NCBI RefSeq assembly: GCF_900090235.1
Contig: NZ_LT607750.1
Span: 2,120,501 to 2,184,500, forward strand
Direction of reading: 5' to 3'
DNA length: 64,000 bases
From: Micromonospora echinaurantiaca
GTDB lineage: Bacteria; Actinomycetota; Actinomycetes; Mycobacteriales; Micromonosporaceae
Shown here: positions 40,256 through 48,725 of the stretch, piece after piece
Layout of the letters: each line of letters opens with the position of its first letter
Position numbering within the stretch: position 1 is the first letter of the stretch
The notes under the pieces: model-generated
The model's input: only the letters and a program-made list of their open reading frames with translations
The model's database searches: none
What the model was told of the DNA's origin: nothing
Translations under genes and position numbers: made by a program

Positions 40256-41644
40256 TCAGGAGACCGTCCAGAGCAGGTGGTTGACCGCGAGCGCGGTCAC
40301 CGCCTGACCGGCCAGCCACCAGCGGCGGGTCGCCGCCGGCAGGTGTGCGGTGGCAACCAGCAGCCAGACCGCGAAGGGCAGCCAGATCCGCTCCACCTCG
40401 GCCTTGCTCAGCCCGGACAGGTCCGCGGCGAGCACCGCGACCGCCGCGGCCACCGGCAGCACCACTGTCGGCCCGGCGGCCCGCGCAGCGAGCCGGAGGG
40501 TGGCGCTGCGCCACGCGGACCGGACCGCCACCACGCCGGCCGCCACCGCCCGGCGCAGCGCCGGCCCGACCGTGGGGCCGGCGCAGAGCAGCAGCGCCGC
40601 CAGGTTGGCCCACACCCAGTAGCCGTACGGCCGGTCGGCCGCCCACCCCTGGTAGTACCGCTCCACCACCAGCCGGTAGCCGTCCCACCACCAGAAGCCG
40701 GCCATGGTGAACGCGACCACCACGGTGCCGACTCCGGCGAGCCCGGCGGCCAGGGCGGCGACCCGCCCCGCCGGCCGCAGCGCCAGCACCGCCACCGCCA
40801 GCACGCCGACCAGCACGAAGCCGTACGACAGGTGCAGCGCGACGCCGAGCAGCAGCCCGCCGGCGGCGGGTGCCAGTCGTCCGCGGACCGCCAGCAGGGC
40901 CAGCCCCGCGGCGACCACGCCGGTGAAGACGCCGTCGGCCGAGGCACCCACCCACACCGCGCCCGGCAGCAGCACCAGGAACGGCAGCACCGCGCGGGCG
41001 GCCGGCTCGGCGCCGAGCGCCCGCAACGCGACCGGCACCGACACGGTGACGCTGGTGCCCAGCAGCACGCATGCCAGCGCGGCGGCGGTGCCCCCGCCGA
41101 GCCCCACCCGGTCCAGCCCGACGAAGAACAGCAGCGCGCCGGGTGGATGCCCGGCGGTGTGGGTGGACCACGAGTCCGGTTGGAAGTCCAGGATCCGTCC
41201 GGTGAACCCGGCCAGCATGGCGGGGACGTCCGTGACCCCGGGGACCTCGTGCAGGTACTCGGCCTGCGGGGTGAGCCGCTCGGTGAGCCCGGCCGACCAG
41301 CCGTCCACTAGCGCCAGGGACAGCGTCCACGCCGCCGACGCCAGCCAGGCCGTGCCGAGCAGCGGGCCCCAGCGGGCGGTCGACGCCCACCGCACCCCGG
41401 CCCCGACCGTCACGACCGCCACCAGCACCGCCGCCGGGGTGCCCCAACCGAGGTGCGGCCGCCAGGTCGCGTAGAGCGGCGCGGCGTCCGCGTGCAGGCC
41501 GGTGTCGCGGGCGTTGAGCACCGCGCCGACCGCCACGGCGAGGAGCAGCAGCGCCGCCTCGACCCCGAGCACGGTCAGGTCGACCCGCCGCCGGCGGGTC
41601 GGCGCCCGCCCGGGCGCGTCGGGTGGCCTCGTGGTCGTCCTCAT
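40256..41644 (-). CDS. Polytopic membrane protein, glycosyltransferase-C-like
   Basis: 462 residues from ATG 41644. At least ten hydrophobic helices; the first extracytoplasmic loop is long (about residues 60-190) and ends with DSWSTHTAGHPPGALLFFVG, in the position of the acidic/His active loops of GT-C (polyprenyl-phosphate sugar-dependent) transferases. LLLGVALHLSYGFVLVGVLA and GYWVWANLAALLLCAGPTVG are typical later helices. No strong catalytic motif is recognised, so the class is tentative. Divergent from the GT2 gene and convergent with the epimerase; in this context it probably adds a sugar on the outer face of the membrane. Confidence 0.65.
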   Translation of the reverse strand: MRTTTRPPDAPGRAPTRRRRVDLTVLGVEAALLLLAVAVGAVLNARDTGLHADAAPLYATWRPHLGWGTPAAVLVAVVTVGAGVRWASTARWGPLLGTAWLASAAWTLSLALVDGWSAGLTERLTPQAEYLHEVPGVTDVPAMLAGFTGRILDFQPDSWSTHTAGHPPGALLFFVGLDRVGLGGGTAAALACVLLGTSVTVSVPVALRALGAEPAARAVLPFLVLLPGAVWVGASADGVFTGVVAAGLALLAVRGRLAPAAGGLLLGVALHLSYGFVLVGVLAVAVLALRPAGRVAALAAGLAGVGTVVVAFTMAGFWWWDGYRLVVERYYQGWAADRPYGYWVWANLAALLLCAGPTVGPALRRAVAAGVVAVRSAWRSATLRLAARAAGPTVVLPVAAAVAVLAADLSGLSKAEVERIWLPFAVWLLVATAHLPAATRRWWLAGQAVTALAVNHLLWTVS

Positions 41645-41777
41645 GCCGACCGCACGGTACGTCCTCGACACCGTCCACGACAGGCGAACGGCGGGACTGT
41701 CACCGTCCGGTAAGAACCCATCCGTCGGTAACAGATCCGTAAGGGCCGATCTGCCCTCCGGCGCCCGGCTGGCGTCC

Positions 41778-41783
41778 TAGCGT
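41778..41783 (+). promoter_or_regulatory. Leaderless-type -10 (TAGCGT) of the GT2 operon
   Basis: TAGCGT ends seven bases before ATG 41791. No Shine-Dalgarno is seen. Confidence 0.45.
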
Positions 41784-41790
41784 CGGCGGT

Positions 41791-42465
41791 ATGCCGACCC
41801 AGATCGACGTGGTGCTGCCCTGCCTGGACGAGGCGGCCGCCCTGCCCGGCCTGCTCACCGCGCTGCCGCCCGGTTACCGGGCCATCGTGGTGGACAACGG
41901 ATCCCGGGACGGGTCGCCGCAGGTGGCGGCCCGGCACGGCGCCCGGGTGGTGCACGAACCGCGCCGCGGGTATGGCGCCGCCGTGCACGCCGGGCTGGAG
42001 GCGGCCGAGGCGGAACTGGTCTGCGTGCTCGACGCCGACGGCTCCTTCGATCCTGGCGAGCTGCCCGCCCTGGTCGCGCCGGTGGCCGACGGGGCCGCCG
42101 ACCTCAGCGTGGGACGGCGCCGGCCGGTCTCGGCCGGGGCGTGGCCGTGGCACGCCCGCGCCGGCACCGCGCTGATCGCGGCCCTGCTGCGGCAGCGGGG
42201 CGTACCGCTGCGCGACCTCAGCCCGATCCGCGCCGCCCGCCGCGACGCGCTGCTCGCCCTCGGTGTCGCCGACCGCGCCTTCGGCTACCCGCTGGAACTG
42301 CTGATTCGCGCCGCCGCCGCCGGCTGGCGCATCCACGAGCTGGACGTCAGTTACGCCCCACGCGCCGCCGGCACCCGGTCCAAGGTCTCCGGCTCGGTAC
42401 GCGGCACCCTGCGCGCCACCCGCGACTTCGCCGGCGTGCTGCGCACCGTCGGCCGGCCGCGATGA
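41791..42465 (+). CDS. GT2-family glycosyltransferase
   Basis: 224 residues. The GT-A start is VVLPCLDEAAALPGLLTALP, followed by AIVVDNGSRDGSPQVAARHG, RRGYGAAVHAGLEAAEAELV and the metal-binding VLDADGSFDPGEL (DxD-like). The C-terminal half, with LRDLSPIRAARRDALLALGV and YPLELLIRAAAAGWRIHELD, is typical of small dolichyl- or polyprenyl-phosphate sugar synthases such as DPM1-like enzymes, but lacks a membrane tail. It would transfer a sugar from a nucleotide donor to a lipid carrier in the cytoplasm. Overlaps the next gene by four bases. Confidence 0.9.
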   Translation: MPTQIDVVLPCLDEAAALPGLLTALPPGYRAIVVDNGSRDGSPQVAARHGARVVHEPRRGYGAAVHAGLEAAEAELVCVLDADGSFDPGELPALVAPVADGAADLSVGRRRPVSAGAWPWHARAGTALIAALLRQRGVPLRDLSPIRAARRDALLALGVADRAFGYPLELLIRAAAAGWRIHELDVSYAPRAAGTRSKVSGSVRGTLRATRDFAGVLRTVGRPR

Positions 42466-43139
42466 GCGTGCTGCTGGTGATGGCCAAGGCGCCGGTGCCG
42501 GGCGTGGTGAAGACCCGGCTGGCCCCGCCGGCGACCCCGGCCCAGGCGGCCCGGATCGCCGCGGCCGCCCTGCTGGACACCCTGGACGCGGTCCGCGCCG
42601 TGCCCGGCGCGGTCCCGGTGCTGGCGCTGTCCGGGCGGCTCGACGACGCCGAGCGCGGCGCCGAGCTGGCGGTGGCGCTCGCCGGCTGGACCGTGTTCGC
42701 CCAGCGCGGCGCGGGACTCGGTGAGCGGCTGGCCAACGCCCACGCGGAGGTCGCGGTCGCCTTCCCGGGACAGGCCGTGGTGCAGATCGGCATGGACACC
42801 CCGCAGCTGACCCCCGCCCGGTTGGGCGCCGCGATCCGCCGGCTCGCCTCGGCCGACGCGGCGCTCGGCCGGGCCGTCGACGGCGGCTGGTGGGCGCTCG
42901 GGCTGCGCGACCCGCGGCACGCCGCCGCCCTGCGTACCGTGCCGATGTCCACCGCGCGGACCGCGTGGCACACCCGGGCGGCGCTCGACGAGCGAGGGCT
43001 GCGGCCCGCGGCGCTGCCCGTGCTGCGCGACGTGGACGAGTGGCCGGACGCGCTCGCGGTGGCCGCCGAGGCCACCGGAAGCCGGTTCGCCCGTCAGGTG
43101 GCGGCGGTGCGGCCGCTGCCCGCCGGTGGTCGCCGGTGA
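42462..43139 (+). CDS. TIGR04282/DUF2064 glycosyltransferase-like protein
   Basis: 225 residues from ATG 42462. LLVMAKAPVPGVVKTRLAPP is the nucleotide-binding lead of the TIGR04282 (DUF2064, rSAM/selenodomain-associated transferase 1) family; VVQIGMDTPQLTPARLGAAI and GRAVDGGWWALGLRDPRHAA carry the conserved acidic and Gly/Trp blocks. The fold is that of nucleotidyl or GT-A enzymes such as CofC. It is coupled to the GT2 and methyltransferase genes by ATGA/GTGA overlaps, implying a shared pathway. The product is unknown. Confidence 0.88.
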   Translation: MSVLLVMAKAPVPGVVKTRLAPPATPAQAARIAAAALLDTLDAVRAVPGAVPVLALSGRLDDAERGAELAVALAGWTVFAQRGAGLGERLANAHAEVAVAFPGQAVVQIGMDTPQLTPARLGAAIRRLASADAALGRAVDGGWWALGLRDPRHAAALRTVPMSTARTAWHTRAALDERGLRPAALPVLRDVDEWPDALAVAAEATGSRFARQVAAVRPLPAGGRR

Positions 43140-43915
43140 CGGTGCACGCCGTCGGGGCGGCCAACCGCGACCTGGGTCCCGGTAGTGTCCCGGACGCCCC
43201 TGACGTCGCCTTCGCCGCCGCCCTGCGCCCCCACCCCGGCACCCACTGGCTGGAGCAGAGCGACGGCCACCACGCCCCGCTGCCGGTACGCCGGTGGCAC
43301 GGCCCGCCCGAGCCGGCGACGGCGGCGGTGGTGGTCCGCTGCGCCGGTCCGACACTGGACGTCGGGTGCGGGCCGGGCCGGTTCACCCTCGCGCTGGCCC
43401 GGGCCGGCCGCACCGCGCTCGGCGTGGACGTCTCCGCGCACGCGGTACGGCTCACCCGGATGCGCGGTGCGGTCGCCATCCGGCGGGACGTCTTCACCGC
43501 CCTCCCCGCCGAGGGCCGCTGGCGTCACGTGCTGCTGATGGACGGCAACATCGGCATCGGCGGCGACCCGGTGGCGCTGCTGCGGCGGTGCCGGCACCTG
43601 CTCCATCCGACCGGGACGATCGTCGTCGAGCTGGAACCGCCCGGGCCGGGCCTGTGGCGCGGGCACGCCCGGCTGGCGTCCCGGTCGACCGACGGCGTGC
43701 TCCGTCGCGGCCGGACGTTCCGGTGGGCCCGACTGGACACGGCCGCGGTGCACGGCGTGGCGGAGACGTCCGGCCTCGCGGTGCGGGACATCTTCGAAGC
43801 GGGCCCGCGCAGGTTCGCCGAACTCGCCGGGCCTTTCGCCCAACCGGCCGGGTCGTCCGCCGAACTCGCCGGGCCGTTCGCCGAACCGGCCGGACCGGCG
43901 GCGACGCCTAGCTGA
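43136..43915 (+). CDS. Class I SAM-dependent methyltransferase
   Basis: 259 residues from GTG 43136. The SAM motif TLDVGCGPGRFTLALARAGR (motif I), VDVSAHAVRLTRMRG (motif II) and HLLHPTGTIVVELEPPG (motif III region) are clear. The C-terminal 35 residues are a repeat tail, FAELAGPFAQPAGSSAELAG, not seen in the family's core. It ends the three-gene operon started by the GT2. A methylated lipid-linked sugar or related metabolite is a reasonable guess. It overlaps the convergent hydrolase gene by eight bases. Confidence 0.85.
   Translation: MTVHAVGAANRDLGPGSVPDAPDVAFAAALRPHPGTHWLEQSDGHHAPLPVRRWHGPPEPATAAVVVRCAGPTLDVGCGPGRFTLALARAGRTALGVDVSAHAVRLTRMRGAVAIRRDVFTALPAEGRWRHVLLMDGNIGIGGDPVALLRRCRHLLHPTGTIVVELEPPGPGLWRGHARLASRSTDGVLRRGRTFRWARLDTAAVHGVAETSGLAVRDIFEAGPRRFAELAGPFAQPAGSSAELAGPFAEPAGPAATPS
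43816..43893. repeat. Two 36-bp copies, 42 bp apart, in the methyltransferase 3' end
   Basis: CGCCGAACTCGCCGGGCC and following bases at 43816-43851 recur at 43858-43893 with two changes, giving the protein tail its ELAGPFAxPAG repeat. Confidence 0.8.
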
Positions 43916-44780
43916 GGAACGTCAGCAACTGCCGGGTCGTCTCCTCGGGCGCCTCCTCGGGCAGGAAGTGGCCGGCCGCCACCGGCCCGCCGGTCACCTC
44001 GTCGGCCCACGCCCGCCACACCTCCAGCGGCCGGTACCAGCTCGCCACGGGGCCCGCGTGGCTCCACAGCACCAGCACCGGGCAGGTGATCCGGCGGCTG
44101 CCCCGGTCGGCCTCGTCCTGCCGGTAGTCCAGCGTGGCGGCGGCGCGATACTGCTCGCAGACGGCGTGGACCCGGTCCGGGTCGCGCAGTGTCCGGACGT
44201 AGGCGGCCCGGACGTCGGTCGGAAACGCGTCGGGCACCTCGGAGAGGTCGTCGAGCATGTGGTCGACGATCACCTCCGGCGCCCCGGCGATGAGCCGTTC
44301 GGGCACCGGCTCCGGCGCTGCGAGGAACGACCAGAGCCAGAACCCGAGGCTGAAGTCCATGTCGGCGCGGCCGAACGCGTCGCCGGTGGGCACGATGTCG
44401 AGCACCGCGAGCCGGGTGACGACATCCGGATGGTCCAGCGCCATCCGGTAGCCGCAGCGGCCGCCGCGGTCGTGCCCGACGACGGCGAACGTGTCGTGCC
44501 CGAGTGACCGCATCACCGCCACCTGCTCGCGGGCCACCTCGCGCATGCCGTACGGGGTGTGCTCGGCGTCGCTGGGCGGGCTGCCGCTGTCGCCGAAGCC
44601 GCGCAGGTCGGTGGCGACGACGGTGAAGCGCTCGGCCAGCCGCGGCGCGACCCGGTGCCACATCAGGTGGGTCTCCGGCATCCCGTGCAGCAGCAGGACC
44701 GGCGGGCCACCGCCACCCCGGCGGAGGTGGATGACGCTCTCGGCGGTGGCGACGTCCAGTTCCTCGAAACCGTCGAACAC
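43908..44780 (-). CDS. Alpha/beta hydrolase, epoxide hydrolase / haloacetate dehalogenase type
   Basis: 290 residues from GTG 44780 with GGGAGGAAG upstream. The oxyanion block is LLLHGMPETHLMWHRVAPRL; the nucleophile is D104 in VVGHDRGGRCGY (an Asp, as in epoxide hydrolases and dehalogenases, not Ser); the general base is the His in AAGHFLPEE. A cap domain lies at about 130-210 (LGFWLWSFLAAPEPVPERLI). The family hydrolyses epoxides or C-halogen bonds; the substrate cannot be deduced. It is divergent from the PTS operon and transcribed alone. Confidence 0.88.
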   Translation of the reverse strand: MFDGFEELDVATAESVIHLRRGGGGPPVLLLHGMPETHLMWHRVAPRLAERFTVVATDLRGFGDSGSPPSDAEHTPYGMREVAREQVAVMRSLGHDTFAVVGHDRGGRCGYRMALDHPDVVTRLAVLDIVPTGDAFGRADMDFSLGFWLWSFLAAPEPVPERLIAGAPEVIVDHMLDDLSEVPDAFPTDVRAAYVRTLRDPDRVHAVCEQYRAAATLDYRQDEADRGSRRITCPVLVLWSHAGPVASWYRPLEVWRAWADEVTGGPVAAGHFLPEEAPEETTRQLLTFLS

Positions 44781-44897
44781 CAGCTTCCTCCCTACCCGTC
44801 GGATGTCGGACGCCGGATCGGCGGCGCGCGACAGGGGCGGGCCCATCTGCTCAACGAGGAGGTCGACCCTGACGGCGTGCGCGGGGCGAGGCAACCC

Positions 44898-44926
44898 TTG
44901 ACACCCCACATGAACGGGCGTAAACA
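44898..44926 (+). promoter_or_regulatory. Strong vegetative-type promoter of the PTS operon
   Basis: TTGACA (44898-44903), a 17-base spacer and TAAACA (44921-44926): the closest match to a consensus sigma-70-type promoter in the window. The DeoR-type regulator encoded first may repress it; no clear operator palindrome was found. Confidence 0.7.
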
Positions 44927-44960
44927 AAAAGGCACCAACTCGAAACGGCGGTGAAACCAC

Positions 44961-45722
44961 ATGTACGCCGAGGAGCGACAGCAGGAGATCGTCCGGTTGG
45001 CACGGTCCAACGGACGCGTCGACGTGGCGACGCTCGCCGACAGCCTCCAGGTCACTGCCGAGACCATCCGGCGCGACCTGACCACGCTGGAGCGGGCCGG
45101 CGTCCTGCGTCGGGTGCACGGCGGCGCCATCCCGATGGAACGGATCGGGTTCGAGCCGGCGCTGGCCGCCCGGGACTCGGTCCTGATCGAGGAGAAGGAA
45201 CGCATCGCGAAGCTCGCCCTGGCCGAGGTGCCGCAGGAGGGCGCCATCATCCTGGACGCGGGCACCACGACGGCCCGCCTCGCCGAGGCGCTGCCGACCG
45301 ACCGGGAGCTGACCGTCGTCGTCAACTCCCCGGTCCTCGCCACCATCCTCGGCACCCGGCCGAACCTCAACGTCCTGCTGCTCGGCGGGCGGCTGCGCGG
45401 CCGCACCCTGGCGACCGTGGACGACTGGGCGCTACGCCCACTCGCCGACCTCTACGTCGACGTCGCGTTCCTCGGCACCAACGGCTGCTCCGTCGAGCGG
45501 GGCCTCACCACGCCCGACCCGGCCGAGGCGGCGGTGAAGCGAGCCATGATCAGCGCGGCCCGCCGGGTGGTGCTGCTCGCCGACCACACGAAGATCGGTA
45601 ACGACTACTTCGCCCGGTTCGGGTCCCTGTCCGACCTCGACCTGCTCATCACCGACCTCGGCGTCGACGAGGAGCTGGCGTCCGATGTGGAGGCCGCCGG
45701 GGTGCGGGTGGTGCGGGCATGA
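44961..45722 (+). CDS. DeoR-family transcriptional repressor of the PTS operon
   Basis: 253 residues from ATG 44961. The HTH covers residues 3-55 (YAEERQQEIVRLARSNGRVD, then TAETIRRDLTTLERAGVLRR, VHGGA), with the DeoR signature. The effector domain (about 75-240) carries DAGTTTARLAEALP and DVAFLGTNGCSVERGLTTPD, the sugar-phosphate-binding pattern. In actinobacteria such FruR/GlpR-like proteins repress fructose or polyol PTS operons and release on sugar phosphates. It is the first gene of the operon; its stop overlaps the kinase ATG. Confidence 0.9.
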   Translation: MYAEERQQEIVRLARSNGRVDVATLADSLQVTAETIRRDLTTLERAGVLRRVHGGAIPMERIGFEPALAARDSVLIEEKERIAKLALAEVPQEGAIILDAGTTTARLAEALPTDRELTVVVNSPVLATILGTRPNLNVLLLGGRLRGRTLATVDDWALRPLADLYVDVAFLGTNGCSVERGLTTPDPAEAAVKRAMISAARRVVLLADHTKIGNDYFARFGSLSDLDLLITDLGVDEELASDVEAAGVRVVRA

Positions 45723-46693
45723 TCGTGACGCTCACCCTCAACCCGAGTCTCGACCGCACCATCGAGATCGGCGAACTCGTCCGCGGTGACGTCATCCGTG
45801 CGACCGCCGCGCATCTCGAACCGGGTGGCAAGGGCGTGAACGTGTCCCGGGCGCTGCTGGCGAACGGGGTGCCGTCGCGGGCGCTGGTGCCCTGCGGTGG
45901 TGACGAGGGTGGGCAGCTCATCCGCCTGCTCCGCGCCGAGGGGGTCGACGTGCGGGCGCTACCGATCTCCGGTCGTACCCGGTCGAACATCACCCTCGCC
46001 GAGCCGGACAGCACCGTCACGAAGATAAACGAGCCGGGTCCGGAGCTGAGCGCCGGCGAGTTCACCGCGGTCACCGACCAGGTGCTCGCCGAAGCCGGAG
46101 CGGGCGGCTGCGTGGTCGCCTGCGGCAGCGCACCACCCGGCCTGCCGGCCGAGGCGTTCCTCGAACTCTGCACACGGGTCGTGGCCGCGGGGGACACGCT
46201 GGTCGTGGACACCAGCGGGCCGGCCCTGCGGGCGGCCGCGACGGCCGGCGCGGCCCTGCTGAAACCCAACCGGGACGAACTGGCCGAGGTGGTCGAGCGC
46301 CCGCTGACCTGCTTCGACGACGTCGTCGACGCCGCGCAGGAACTGCGCTCGTGGGGGGCCGGCGCGGTCCTTGCCAGCCTGGGGGCGGACGGCGCCGTCC
46401 TGGTCGACGCTGGCGGCGTGCTCGCCGGCGCGGCGCCGGTGCCCCGGCCACGCAGTTCTGTCGGTGCCGGCGACGCCCTGCTCGCCGGCTTCCTCGCCGC
46501 GGGCGGTGTCGCCGCCGCCGGCGAGGGCGACCCGGAACGGGCCGCGGTGGCGCTGACCGAAGCGCTGGCCTGGGGCGCCGCCGCCGTGAGCCTGCCCGGC
46601 AGCCGGATGCCCCGCCCCGCCGACATCCGCCGGGAGACCGTCCGCCTGCATCCCCGGCCGGACCGGGCCCGGCCGCTGCCCACCCTGAACTGA
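45719..46693 (+). CDS. fruK: PfkB-family sugar-phosphate kinase (1-phosphofructokinase / tagatose-6-P kinase type)
   Basis: 324 residues. IVTLTLNPSLDRTIEIGELV and AAHLEPGGKGVNVSRALLAN mark the FruK/LacC branch of PfkB kinases; the catalytic SSVGAGDALLAGFLAAGGVA with Asp is intact. ALLKPNRDELAEVVERPL is the usual mid-block. It phosphorylates a hexulose phosphate to the bisphosphate. The neighbouring EII is mannitol-type rather than fructose-type, so the actual substrate may be a keto-hexose phosphate made by the MDR dehydrogenase. The symbol is by similarity only. Confidence 0.87.
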   Translation: MIVTLTLNPSLDRTIEIGELVRGDVIRATAAHLEPGGKGVNVSRALLANGVPSRALVPCGGDEGGQLIRLLRAEGVDVRALPISGRTRSNITLAEPDSTVTKINEPGPELSAGEFTAVTDQVLAEAGAGGCVVACGSAPPGLPAEAFLELCTRVVAAGDTLVVDTSGPALRAAATAGAALLKPNRDELAEVVERPLTCFDDVVDAAQELRSWGAGAVLASLGADGAVLVDAGGVLAGAAPVPRPRSSVGAGDALLAGFLAAGGVAAAGEGDPERAAVALTEALAWGAAAVSLPGSRMPRPADIRRETVRLHPRPDRARPLPTLN

Positions 46694-46736
46694 CTCCACC
46701 CGACCCCCATCCCACCTGGCGTCGAAGGAGCACCTG

Positions 46737-47951
46737 ATGGCCACTCCCTACACACCCCCGGTCCACGGCACCGGCGTCAAGGCGACGATCCAGCGGCTCG
46801 GCGGCCACCTCGCCGGCATGGTGATGCCGAACATCGGCGCCTTCATCGCCTGGGGTCTGATCACCGCCCTGTTCATCCCCACCGGGTGGCTGCCCAACGA
46901 GGACTTCGCGGCCCTGGTCGGGCCGATGATCACCATGCTGCTGCCGGTGCTCATCGGCTACACCGGCGGTCGCCTGGTGCACGGTCAGCGCGGCGCCGTC
47001 GTCGGCGCCGTCGCCACGGTCGGCATCGTGGTCGGCTCCGAGGTCCCCATGTTCCTCGGTGCGATGATCATCGGGCCGCTGGCCGCGTATCTCGTGAAGC
47101 TGGTCGACGGGCTCGTCCAGGACCGGGTCCGCCCCGGGTTCGAGATGCTGGTGGACAACTTCTCCGCCGGTATCGTCGGCGCGGGCATGGCCCTGGTCGG
47201 CGTGTGGGGGATCGGCCCGGTCGTCCGCGCCCTGACCAACGTGGCCGGCGACGGCGTGGACTGGCTGGTCACCAACCATCTGCTCGGGCTGGTGTCGGTC
47301 ATCGTCGAGCCGGCGAAGGTCCTCTTCCTCAACAACGCCATCAACCACGGCGTCCTCGGGCCGCTGGGGGTGACCGAGGCGGCCGAGAACGGCAAGTCGA
47401 TCCTGTTCATGATCGAGACGAATCCCGGTCCCGGGCTCGGCCTGCTCCTGGCGTACTTCCTGTTCGGCCCGCGGTCGCTGCGCCCGACCGCACCCGCCGC
47501 GATGATCATCCACTTCCTCGGCGGCATCCACGAGGTCTACTTCCCGTACGTGCTGATGAAGCCCCGCCTGATCCTCGCGATGATCGCCGGTGGGGCGGCC
47601 GGCGTCTCCACCTTCATGGTCACCGGCGCCGGCCTGGTCGCCACACCCTCGCCGGGCAGCATCTTCGCCTACTTCGCGGTCACCCCGAAGGGCGGCTGGT
47701 TCGGCGTCACCCTCGGCATCCTGATCGCCGCCGCGGTCACCTTCGGCGTCGCGGCGGTGCTGCTCGCGTTCGGACGCAAGGAGCCGGACGACGCCGACGG
47801 CGAGGCCGTCACCCCCGAGGAGCAGGCCGACCTCGAGCGGGCGGAGCTGGCCGCCGCGCAACGCCGGTCGGCCGCCAACAAGCGGCCGGCGCCGACCGCC
47901 CGCGAGTCGCTCGACGACGGCAGCAGCCCCAGCCCCGTGAGAGAGGCCTGA
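46737..47951 (+). CDS. mtlA: PTS mannitol-type transporter EIIC component
   Basis: 404 residues; ATG preceded by GAAGGAG. The EIIC domain (about 10-345) has the MtlA sequence pattern: GGHLAGMVMPNIGAFIAWGL, then IIGPLAAYLVKLVDGLVQDR, NHGVLGPLGVTEAAENGKSI, LFMIETNPGPGLGLLLAYFL and HFLGGIHEVYFPYVLMKPRL with the conserved GGIHEVYFPY motif. The C-terminus is a hydrophilic tail (EEQADLERAELAAAQRRSAA) instead of fused EIIB/EIIA domains, which are encoded by the next two genes. It imports and phosphorylates mannitol or a related hexitol. Confidence 0.92.
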   Translation: MATPYTPPVHGTGVKATIQRLGGHLAGMVMPNIGAFIAWGLITALFIPTGWLPNEDFAALVGPMITMLLPVLIGYTGGRLVHGQRGAVVGAVATVGIVVGSEVPMFLGAMIIGPLAAYLVKLVDGLVQDRVRPGFEMLVDNFSAGIVGAGMALVGVWGIGPVVRALTNVAGDGVDWLVTNHLLGLVSVIVEPAKVLFLNNAINHGVLGPLGVTEAAENGKSILFMIETNPGPGLGLLLAYFLFGPRSLRPTAPAAMIIHFLGGIHEVYFPYVLMKPRLILAMIAGGAAGVSTFMVTGAGLVATPSPGSIFAYFAVTPKGGWFGVTLGILIAAAVTFGVAAVLLAFGRKEPDDADGEAVTPEEQADLERAELAAAQRRSAANKRPAPTARESLDDGSSPSPVREA

Positions 47952-47956
47952 TCACC

Positions 47957-48265
47957 ATGACCACCATCCACGGCACCGCCATCCGCAAGGTCGTCGTCGC
48001 CTGCGACGCCGGCATGGGCAGCAGCGCGATGCTCGCCGGCCAGCTCCGCCGCCAACTCGGCAAGCACTCGGTGACCGTCGAGCACACGCCGGTCGACGCC
48101 ATCCCGGCCGACGCCGACGTGGTGATCTGCCACCAGGGCCTCGCCGAGCGCGCCCGACGCAGCGCACCGGACGTGATCGTCATCCCGATCCGGGTCTTCA
48201 TCGGCGACCCGGCGGTGGCCAAGGTCGTCAAGGCCGTGCAGACCGGCGGTGAGCTGAATGGATGA
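47957..48265 (+). CDS. PTS EIIB component, mannitol type
   Basis: 102 residues from ATG 47957. IRKVVVACDAGMGSSAMLAG contains the phosphorylated C16 in the standard EIIB-Mtl loop. VEHTPVDAIPADADVVICHQ and DVIVIPIRVFIGDPAV complete the small Rossmann-like fold. It passes phosphate from EIIA to the sugar bound by the EIIC. Overlaps the EIIA gene by eight bases. Confidence 0.92.
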   Translation: MTTIHGTAIRKVVVACDAGMGSSAMLAGQLRRQLGKHSVTVEHTPVDAIPADADVVICHQGLAERARRSAPDVIVIPIRVFIGDPAVAKVVKAVQTGGELNG

Positions 48266-48725
48266 CAACCTGCTGACGCCGGACGCCATCCGGCTCGACG
48301 AGCAGGCCAGCACCCGGGAGGACGCCGTCCGGCGCTGCGGCGCCGTGCTGGTCGAGATCGGCGCCGTCGACCCGGCGTACGTCACGACCATGCTGGACCG
48401 GGAGAGATCCATCTCCACCTACGTGGGGGAGGGGGTCGCCATCCCGCACGGCACCTCCGGCGGCCGGACGGCGATCCGCCGGGACGCCCTCGCCGTCCTC
48501 CGCTTTCCCGCCGGGGTGGACTGGGGCGGCGACCGGGTCACGGTCTGCGTGGCCATCGCCGCCCAGGGCGACGGTCACGTCGACCTGCTCGCCGAACTCG
48601 CCGAGATCCTCCTGGACCCGGACCGGGCCCGCGCGCTGCGCGAGGCGGACCACCCCGAGCAGGTACGACGGCTGCTGTCCGGCGCGGCCGTTGACCTCCA
48701 GACCCGAGAGGAACCAGCGGCATGA
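48258..48725 (+). CDS. PTS EIIA component, mannitol/fructose type
   Basis: 155 residues. The phosphorylated H64 lies in GEGVAIPHGTSGGR. EDAVRRCGAVLVEIGAVDPA and MLDRERSISTYVGEGVAIPH are the usual EIIA-Mtl/Fru signatures, and DLLAELAEILLDPDRARALR the helical end. It accepts phosphate from HPr. Its last codons overlap the ATG of the dehydrogenase gene. Confidence 0.92.
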   Translation: MDDNLLTPDAIRLDEQASTREDAVRRCGAVLVEIGAVDPAYVTTMLDRERSISTYVGEGVAIPHGTSGGRTAIRRDALAVLRFPAGVDWGGDRVTVCVAIAAQGDGHVDLLAELAEILLDPDRARALREADHPEQVRRLLSGAAVDLQTREEPAA

